A stretch of DNA of 64,000 nt from Isoperla grammatica (lineage: Eukaryota; Arthropoda; Insecta; Plecoptera; Perlodidae), in the NCBI GenBank assembly GCA_945910005.1, contig OX246747.1, forward strand, positions 38,280,818 through 38,344,817, in the 5' to 3' direction. This document shows, one piece after another, positions 55,241 through 64,000 of the stretch (the first letter of the stretch is position 1; the number at the start of each line of letters is the position of its first letter). A program made the position numbers and the translations under genes. The notes below the pieces were generated by a model. It searched no databases and was not told the DNA's origin. It worked only from the letters and a program-made list of their open reading frames with translations.

Positions 55241-56539
55241 TCACAATAACGCGCGTAGGAAGGTGTTTCAAACCCGCAAGTGACAACTATACATCCCAAA
55301 CCGGCTACAAAACCCTCTAATAAACATTTCATTTTGTCAATTCATTCAATAATTTCTGCATAAATATTATTGACACTTTTGAACTAACATTCATTTGAAA
55401 TTAAAAATAGACTATAGTAAATTTGTAGTCATTATTAGGGCTAGAACGTGTATGGTCTAAACTCTAAACATTTATAAATTTGGCATGTATACTATGACCT
55501 TACAAACATAAATTTTAAAGTGAAACAATAAAATATGGCAAAATAATTCATTAGTTTTAAAAATGTTAAGTAATTACAGTTAATTGTACATAAATTTGTC
55601 AAAAAACACGTATTTATACACCTAAATTACACCTTCTCATGGAACGGGTGCCTCTATATGAAGGCGCACAGCTACTTGTTGTGCCATTGAGTACCGCTTA
55701 GCTCTAGGGAGGCATAGGGCAATACTTAGCTTAAACAGCTGTAGATATGCTTCGGTATTGGGTAAAGAGAATGGTAATTTCTGCCAAGATCTCAAAAGAC
55801 CTGAATGCAGTTTTTATATGTAGCTTGTATTCCAAGCAACTGTGATGTTGATACAATTTACTTTTTATGGTTGTAACTGTTAAATATGGAATTCTTAGCG
55901 AAGAAAAAAATTTTAAAAAATATTATAATTGTCATTCGCGCATACCAGGCCCATCGAGAAGTCAAATTTCATTCGAGATTTTAGATAAACCGGCCGAGTT
56001 TATGTGTTCATTTTTTCACAATACCTGGCAGAACAGTTAGGTCAACTAGATAGTTACAAGTTTTAAGTTAAGGGGCCAAAGTTATAACTTGTTTTCTGTA
56101 CCAGTATTTTTGCACCTAAATTATGTACGTTTTGTAACTACTCTAACAGAATTAAAAAAGGTGCTATTGCAATAGTAATGTTACGTTTACTTGATGTAAG
56201 ATTCTACATTTCAATGGTGGGTGAAACTTGAAAAACGTTTGCTGGTTCCCGAGAAACTCTCGAATGAAAACTAGCATGCAAATTGTCTTTAAAACGGCTC
56301 GCGCGAGGGTCCGTGTCCGGCTGATGACTATAGCGCTCCGGTGTTCGGCATTCTTCCGTGACAACCCTGAACTACTCTCAACTGTAATAGTTTAATAAGC
56401 CGTCCACAGATAGCACCAACACGAGTAAAAGTCTACGGCAGCGCGTTCAAGTGCGAAAACATGTCCCTAGACAAGAATATAACACATTCATGAAATTTCC
56501 AAGTTAACGTCAGAGACCACCGTCTCCTAACTGACTGAT
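55241..56539. other. No gene recognised
   Basis: AT-rich DNA without recognisable features. Confidence 0.4.
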
Positions 56540-56716
56540 AATGTTCGGGGTTTACGTAATATTTTGGAAACAATGCTAATCCTGACGAACTACAGGTGAT
56601 ATTTTTATGAAGGTTAGAAAAAAGCTTGAAATGCATGCCCAAACCAGGATTCGAACCAGGACGCACGAATCGCGGTTAACAGTTAGCCAATGCCATACTT
56701 GGCCGAGCTGCACCTT
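56540..56716 (-). mobile_element. tRNA-headed SINE, same family as the one at 39,897
   Basis: Minus-strand head: GGCATTGGCTAACTGTTAA and GTCCTGGTTCGAATCCTGG. The far end GGGGTTTACGTAATATTTTG matches GGGGTTTTACGTCCCATATT at 39,909. Confidence 0.7.
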
Positions 56717-57853
56717 TTTCTATCAACTCATAACTAGTGTACGTGTTTTCTCGTTTAATACTCGGCATAAAACAACAAATGTTAAAAAGAAAAGTGTTTC
56801 TTAAATTAAAATGCAGGTACAAAATTAGCCTATTAATTCTGTGTTATCGAAAAGATATACTGTGTATGAGGTGGAGCATAAATTAAGTGCAACTAAATAA
56901 TATTGACGGTCATCACGGATTCTTTAAAAGGATTTAGCATTCACTTTTCAGTATCCTTGAACGAAAGAAACACATATTTAAAGTGTCCCAATTTCATTTA
57001 AGAAAATAACAATTACACAGTTATTCCACGACAATGGTACTATAAAAATAACCTCCGATACGGCCAATTATGATGTTTTATGTAGAAATTTAATAATAAC
57101 TCATTGGTGTCATCCTTCGAGAACTTGAAAAATGTCAAATGTCAAATGTCAAATGTCGTCCTTTCGAAAATATTGACACTGGACCCGCCCGAATATTAAG
57201 AGAGAGCAACTTTTAGTTCTGAAAACAATTAAATTGGTTTTCACAAAGAAAATTATGCGAAGAAGGAATTTGCGTAAGAAAAGTGAAAGCGAATGTGCAT
57301 TTCACATAACCTTTCAAAAAACTGATTGCCAATTGAGCGCTGTTGTCAAGTCATTCCAAATATCTGGACGGAGAATATAGAGTATGACACCGACAGAAAT
57401 AATGAGATTCTCGTCAAATACAAATGCAAATAAACATGATAATTCAAACGCAGACGCAGACGCAGACGCAAATGTAATGTCACCGGTTATGACTTAAGAC
57501 TATTGCGGACCGAGTTCCATTATTAATAGGCTTTTGACACAGATAAGGAATTCACTACGTATAGTGTAATTAATTATCTGTGCTTTCGGGATACGCCGGG
57601 CCGATTGTCAATTCAAATCTGACGTTTCGGGACCGCCAGAGAAATGGAAGAGGCGAAACCACTGAGCGAACCGACTGATTACGCATGTTAGGAATTCAGA
57701 ATATTTACCTTAGCACTTCTAAAAGTCCCATTTCTTAGGTTTAAAGCTACGAGTAAATAAGTACGATAACATCCCCTGCAGCAACGCGTCCGAACAGTAT
57801 AAGGCCCGTGTTCACCGCACATCATACACCATAAACCATAGGAAGCCACTGCT
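56717..57853. other. No gene recognised
   Basis: Short tandem runs (AAATGTC at 57,134-57,160; GCAGAC at 57,452-57,470) and ordinary AT-rich DNA. Confidence 0.4.
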
Positions 57854-58063
<210 letters not shown>

Positions 58064-58350
58064 ATAATATTACTTTTGATATCATTATCATCATTATCAT
58101 TATTATTATAATTTTTTTTTATATTAATATTATTATTTGTAAATGTACTTTTGTTTATTGTTGTATTGTTTATTAATACTTTTTAATATTAGAATGAATG
58201 TAAATGTTGATTAGCACGCTTGACCCAAGGTCGGTAGAGTAGTAGTACTACTTTACTGACCTTGCGCTTGACCCCTGGCCCTATGGTCATCCAATGTTTG
58301 TCGGTTACCCATACATATCGATCTATCTTGATATTTCTCCTATGTCTTAT

Positions 58351-58767
58351 TTATTTATTTATTTTATTGTAATTAAAGCCAGTGTAGGGCACAATGCCCT
58401 CTTTAGCCTGATGAGTGATGATTGATGAATGATAATGAGAAAGGGAGGAGGGGAAGCCTGGTACCAGCACGTAGCCTACTTCTGTCGAAAAGTACCAAGG
58501 GGACCATCGGCTTTGCGTCCCATCCGAAAGGACGGTGTAACTTTGACCAGTCATATAGGTTCCTCCACTAACCTGGACTGCCGAGCAGTTGACGAGAAGA
58601 ACGAAGCTGTTACACAAGCTTTCGAACCCTCCAATCTGCTCTAACCAACGGTAACTAGTGTTTCAGAGGTGAGTGGTCACCCATCCACCTCCTGACCTAG
58701 CCCGAGGTTGCTTAACTTCGGTGTTCGTATGGGAACTGGCTAAGCGACCGCGGCTAAACCGTTGGCT
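58351..58767 (-). mobile_element. Full-length SINE with 5S rRNA-like head
   Basis: Minus strand from 58,767: a head with CGAACACCGAAGTTAAGCAA, CCTCGGGCTAGGTCAGGAGG and TGGATGGGTGACCAC, which follows the internal promoter region of 5S rRNA (compare ..CGGAAGCTAAGC..GGATGGGAGACC). A body with GGTTCGAAAGC follows and the tail is (AAAT)n. A perfect 10-bp duplication TATGTCTTAT flanks it (58,341-58,350 and 58,768-58,777). 5S-headed SINEs are the SINE3 class. Confidence 0.85.
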
Positions 58768-59046
58768 TATGTCTTATGTATCAGTATCAGGTACGAGACT
58801 TGTAACGTTATAAAACTAATGCCGCCTATTATAAGAGAATTAAAGTATAGGCTATTGGAGACTAAAACCACACTAAAACTAACATAGGTAGCACTAATAT
58901 AAGCTACCTGTTTATCTGCGCAATTGATAAGTAATCTCCTACTCATAGAAGTTTATTTGCTTGCCACCATTGCGTCTAGTCTATTTTGAGTGCCCTATAG
59001 TGTGTGACATTTCCACCCAACAGTGTTGACATAATGCGCGTGTTAA

Positions 59047-61300
59047 TATTATTATTATTATTTATTTATCCAATACAGATGTATACCGAGGTATACGTTC
59101 CAGAGATACATGGATATAATAAAATACAATAAATAGAACATTATCACAACAACATCAAAGTACACTTAAACATTTAAGAATATAAAAATAAAAATTGAGC
59201 AGACAATCAATTATAAAATAATATTAACAAACCAATTGCATATACACCATGCAGCGTCAAATTATGTAAAATTATTGAAACATTTATGTTTAATTGAATG
59301 CACACTATCATTAAAAACATCGACATGGCTTAGTTGTGAGCTGTTGCACAAACCAATAACTCTAGGAATGAAAGAGTATTTCTTAATATCTAACCTAGCA
59401 GTAGGGGGGTGGAAAAGCGCAGTATGGCGAGAGCGCCTGACAGGTACATTTATGGGAATGGCTTCTAGTAACTCAGGGCAATCCACATCACCCCATATGA
59501 CTTTTTTAAACATTACCACGTCCAGCATTTTACGCCTTGCATCAAGGGTTGGTAAGCGGGAATTCTTGCACAAATCAGCATAGTCGTCACGATGATATGT
59601 AAGACCATTCCTATGACATTGCCACTTCACAAACCTTTGCTGCACGCGCTCCAGTGCGTTATTCATAGTTACGTGGTGAGGAGACCAGACTATACTGCCA
59701 TATTCAATAATAGGGCGTACAAAACTAATATACAGACGGCGGATTACATCATCATCAAACTCTTTGCCACAGGTACGTTTAAGAAAACCCATAGTTTTGT
59801 ACGCCCGAAGCAATATCTTGGCAACATGGTGGTGAAAAGAGAGATCGCTGTCGATCTGCACACCCAAGTCACACACACTGTCAACCCTATTAAGAGACAC
59901 ATTTCCCAAAGAGTAATTAAAACGTATGCATTTCTTTTTATTCGTGAAGGAGATCACTTGACACTTATGCGGATTAAGATCTAGACGCCACACACGACAC
60001 CATTCAACGAGGTTATCGAGATCATTTTGCAATAATTGGCAATCAGAGGCATTGTTAATCACGTAAATAAGCTTCACATCGTCTGCAAACATCAGCAAGG
60101 AGGCATTCTTACAACAGGAAGGTAAATCACTGACATATATATTAAAAAGTAAAGGACCTAATATTGAACCCTGCGGTACACCAGATGTAACAGATATAGA
60201 GTCTGACGCTTCTCCATCAATGACTACCGATTGTTTACGATTACTCAGGTAACAGGTGAGCACTTTAAGGAGCTGGCCCGACACACCAAAATTAGCTAAT
60301 TTCTTAATTAAGAATGTGTGGCTTACAGAGTCAAAAGCCTTAGAAAAGTCTGTATATTGCATCAGTTTGAAGTTTACTGTCAAAATTTTGAGATAATCTG
60401 TTAATCAAGCAGGATAGATTAGTCACTGTGGAACGCCTGGGTATGAAACCGTGCTGACTTAATGGTATGTGTCTGTTGACGTGATGAAGCAAACGTTCAT
60501 GAATCAGTTTTTCAAAAACTTTAGAAAAAACCGGAAGGAGCGAAATAGGACGATAGTTCTGAGCTTGTGTTTTGCTGCCGCCTTTATGAACCGGCGTAAC
60601 CAGAGCATTCTTCCAGCGGTCAGGGTAGACTCCTTCACTTAACGCACAACTATAGAGGTACGTAAGGGGTGGTGAAAGCTCTTTAGCACATGCCTTAATG
60701 ATTGAGACCGGGATGTTGTCCGTTCCAGGAGACTTGCCAGCTTCAAGATTCCGAAGCTTTGCACATACGTCACGCGTGGTGATGGTAAAGCCACTAAGAG
60801 AATCAGAGTTGACACGTTCTTGAATAGGAGGCATAGCTGAAATATCATCTTTTGGTTTGAAAACTGATTTGAAATATTCTGAGAAAAGTTGACAAGTGGC
60901 TTTTGTATCATTCGCTATTATGCCATCAGATGTAATTCCAGTGGGAATACGCCGAGCACGTGTTTTGTTTCGAAAAAATCTCCAAAAATACTTGGGAGCA
61001 CTAGATATAGAATCTTGAACAGTTTTTATGTATTCACGATATTTTACTTTTTGCAATCGTTTGAATTCCCGCCTTTTCTCGCTGTACTCGAGATAGTCAG
61101 ACTGAGCATTATTTCTCTTCCACTTCCTGTGAGATCGGACTTTAGCCTGTAGAGAATTTATGAGTTCACCATCATACCATGACGGGTACTTACAAGGGTT
61201 GACTTTGATGTAATCCACAACATCAAGAATTGCACCTTCCCAAAAGGTCGTAAAACACATTACAGCGCTCATTAATGCTAACACAAGATTGCATTAAATT
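59047..61300 (-). pseudogene. Jockey/CR1-superfamily LINE, 5'-truncated, one frameshift
   Basis: Two overlapping minus-strand frames form one reverse transcriptase. The first (61,284 down to about 60,360) has YFWRFFRNK, GKSPGTDNIPVSIIK, PVHKGGSKTQAQNYRPISLL, VFEKLIHERL and QHGFIPRRSTVTN. After a shift near 60,345-60,360, the second (to 59,262) has YTDFSKAFDSVSH, SGVPQGSILGPLLFNIYV, LMFADDVKLI (catalytic FADD), LGVQIDSDLSFHHHV and RPIIEYGSIVWSP. The endonuclease part is missing. The 3' UTR ends in AATAAATAATAATAATAAT at about 59,047. Apart from the shift it looks young. Confidence 0.93.
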
Positions 61301-64000
61301 CCACTGACAGCGCGACAGTCTTGATTGCAGATCAGTAAGGATCAGTTACGGTATTCAATAGGATCTGTCATCTTTCGAGAAGATATTTGCTATACGCACT
61401 CTCAGTGGCGGATCTATAGAACGACTATCGCCCCATCGCCCCCCCCCCCCTCCCACCCCCTCCGTAACCGCTACTGACAACTCTGTAAGAATACTTTATT
61501 TTTCATAGACAGAGATGACATACGCACGCGCCCACACTAGATAGCTGTGGAGCTGTATAGACAGTATAGCACGTGTGTGGGTTACCACCATGCAGTGAGC
61601 TCAATGCGCTACAAGCTTCAAGTAAAAACCTAAGCAAGCTCAATGCATTTATTGACCAAAGAAAGTAAAGATGTTTACAACTGAAACCAAACTAATCAAT
61701 CGAAGGCTAGAAAATCAGTTATTCTCTTGTCTTAGATTTATTCTCGGTTGCGGTTATTTGTTATTGGGTGCATGAAACAACTTAGAAGTCAACATAACAT
61801 GCTTCAATATTTCATACAGCTTAGCTCTGTTCCCGATCATGTGATGTCTAACTTTCGTTCGGGCAGCCACAAACAATGTGACCTATAGTGGAATTCGAGG
61901 CCTATGTAGACGTAAAAAGTTAAGTGCAACTCACGTATCGTCGAGGTGACGGGGGTGTGGGGGGTGGGGGAGGAGTTGTAACTACTTACTACAAGGTAGT
62001 AAATATTAATATTTACAATTTATCGGTTATCGCTTCTGTTTGCTTTACTTTCACAATCTTCTATTTTCACTATTCACTACCACCACAACTTCACTGTTAT
62101 TACTAATAATGGGAATCTAAATCTAAATCGGAATTATTTTCAAAATATAAAAAAATATGTTTATATTTCCTTAATTGTTTTATTTATCATTTCCATACAA
62201 AAACGTATGTCTGATATGCCTAGAGACAAATAACAAGGGCGATGCACTACACAGCTTTGTACTTTACTACTGATCGGGACTACTCGTATGTTCATTCACA
62301 TCTGAAAATCGCAGATCAAAAAAATCAAAGAATTCTAAGAGGATACTGGTAGGACGAAGAATACCTACTTCCCATACACTAGTTTTGTCCTGATTCATGT
62401 GATCTGACGCATTAGTCCAAGCAACGAACAGTTTGACCCGGAACTAATTGGTACAGAATTTGTTTTGATCATAAGTTGTTACTTAGGTGTACCTATATGC
62501 ACATAAGAAACTTTACCGCTGTCCGACACCCCTAATTAGCGTAATTAATTAAAATGTTAAAACTAATTAATGCTCATAGTATGGTTATTTTTTAATATTT
62601 TTCAGAATCTATATTTTAACCATATCAAACAACCTATTTGGTAATTTAAAAAAATTACTTACATCAAAATAAATATCCTGGTAGCCATTAATTAATTACT
62701 GTTAATTATAATAGCAATTTCAATTAAATGCTTCCCGTGTAAAATTGGTGCGATTGAATATTGTTTTGTCAGTTTCAAATATAAGAATAACAAAATACAA
62801 AACTTGTGTAGAAACTTTACTGCAATGAAAATATTATTTGTATGACAAATTAGCATAATTAATAGTTAATTATTACATTCAAAACTTATATAGGTACATA
62901 TTTGAACATAGGCAATATGGGTATCAAAAGAAAGCTGCTGATACGTTGATTTTAGTACCGATACTCTCAAGGTCATGCAAGCAAATTTCCAAAGTCTTTT
63001 GGGGGGGGGGGGGGGGGGGGGGAGAAGGGAGGGTGGGGCGGGTTAAATAATTAATAACGTCAAACGTATCAAACGAAAGCTATTAATACGACGTTAATAG
63101 TAAAAATCTTTTCAAGTGATAAAAGACAATATACCCTAGTGTTTGGCTAATAAGGGAAGGAGGGGGGGGGGGGGGGGTAAAAAGCGTCATCATAAGTCAA
63201 TTTTGTGTCTGATTTGACACTCATTGAGCCATGGATGTTAATAAGTTTAACACAATTGTTTTGTGATTGATACATAGCATTAACTGCATCGTATATATTC
63301 GTCTAGACTACTCTAGAGAAATCTTATAAAAACCTAAATGTAATATATTATAATCATGTGGAGCACATCAGAATCAAATGTCATAAGACCACTGTAGCAT
63401 TTGATAGCTACGACAATGAGCCATCTCCTAGACATCACATTTTTGAAATGGAATGGTGGTAACAGATGAACTACAATCCAGAAGGAGTCAATAACATATC
63501 AATATCAGTCAATATAGAACATAGAACATAACTCTTAACCCAATTAACAAATGAATATTCACTAAGCCTTTTACGACGAGACTTGAAGCCAATAACATCA
63601 CAGTACTTAAAGCACAAGACGACGCCGATGTAGAGTCGGCTAACCAGAGAACAGCACCCTCACTGATGATTTTACAGAGTTGCCAGTAATTGTATGCATT
63701 TCAATCACGAAAATCCTGTTTATGATTTAATCATTGAATCAGAGTTGAAAGCTGGTGCCAGCAAACAGAAAATATGGAATATGCGTTATACCGTACACAA
63801 CAACCAAGCCAGGATCAAGAATTGGGTTCTTCTTTACCCTTCATTCGCGTAATAAGTGGATGTGACACTACTTCAAGAATGTTTAGAATAGGTTAAGCTT
63901 TGCCATTCAAGACATTTGCATAAGATTTTTTTTAATTCATATATTTCCAACAATCCCACATCTCCTAACACAAAGATTGTTGAGTGCAGTGGAAAAGCAA
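61301..64000. other. No gene recognised; homopolymer-rich, AT-rich DNA
   Basis: Contains C11 at about 61,440, G22 at 63,001-63,022 and G17 at 63,161-63,177. A hAT-type end (CAGTGGCGGATCTATAG) is at about 61,405 without a clear partner. No coding exon seen. Confidence 0.4.

Noticed and set aside
53926..55320. Frames up to 441 codons of MHYALCT repeats
   Set aside because: Product of the 7-bp satellite, which has no stop in any plus-strand frame.

Overview
The window is animal nuclear DNA. It is AT-rich and intron-rich, has tRNA- and 5S-headed SINEs, LINE fragments and many satellites, and carries one large split gene with GT-AG introns. The gene and repeats point to an invertebrate bilaterian. 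I cannot name the species; a marine spiralian is only a guess.

The one gene I can support is on the minus strand, from about 41,250 down to a stop codon at 4,860. It encodes the C-terminal 1,266 residues of a secreted ADAMTS metalloprotease of the ADAMTS9/ADAMTS20/GON-1 group. I could place 24 coding exons with splice sites, and all 23 junctions keep the reading frame. In order they encode the end of the reprolysin catalytic domain (HELGHV..NMPHD zinc site), disintegrin-like module, central thrombospondin repeat (TSR), Cys-rich domain, spacer, nine C-terminal TSRs with a Ser/Thr/Asp linker, and a complete GON domain. The signal peptide, prodomain and first part of the catalytic domain were not found between 41,570 and 64,000 and probably lie beyond the window.

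The most unusual feature is that five of the 24 exons sit next to local tandem copies of their own edge, each copy carrying the splice site. These are the acceptor of exon 1 (4 copies, 106-bp period), the donor of exon 2 (2 copies), the donor of exon 3 (2 copies, 51 bp, in frame), the acceptor of exon 4 (14 copies, about 147-bp period, 1.9 kb) and the acceptor of exon 21 (3 copies). Most alternative sites would break the frame. The exon 3 duplicate would instead add 17 residues, and four exon 4 copies could act as phase-compatible short exons.

Region by region: 1-4,859 is downstream sequence with a Harbinger-like MITE (504-1,146) and a likely C-tract-rich 3' UTR. 4,860-20,710 holds exons 24 to 10, with introns full of MITEs and antisense LINE/SINE 3' ends. 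20,711-26,501 is an intron made of three interleaved satellites (119, 112, 117 bp) and hAT-like elements. 26,502-33,133 holds exons 9 to 3. 33,134-40,322 is a 7.2-kb intron with 43-, 175-, 79- and 61-bp tandem arrays. 40,323-41,568 holds exons 2 and 1 and their duplicated edges. 41,569-64,000 has no recognisable host exon; it contains LINE reverse transcriptase pseudogenes (45 kb, 53 kb, 59-61 kb), hAT-like elements, a full-length 5S-headed SINE with target-site duplication, ATT microsatellites and a 1.3-kb heptamer satellite.
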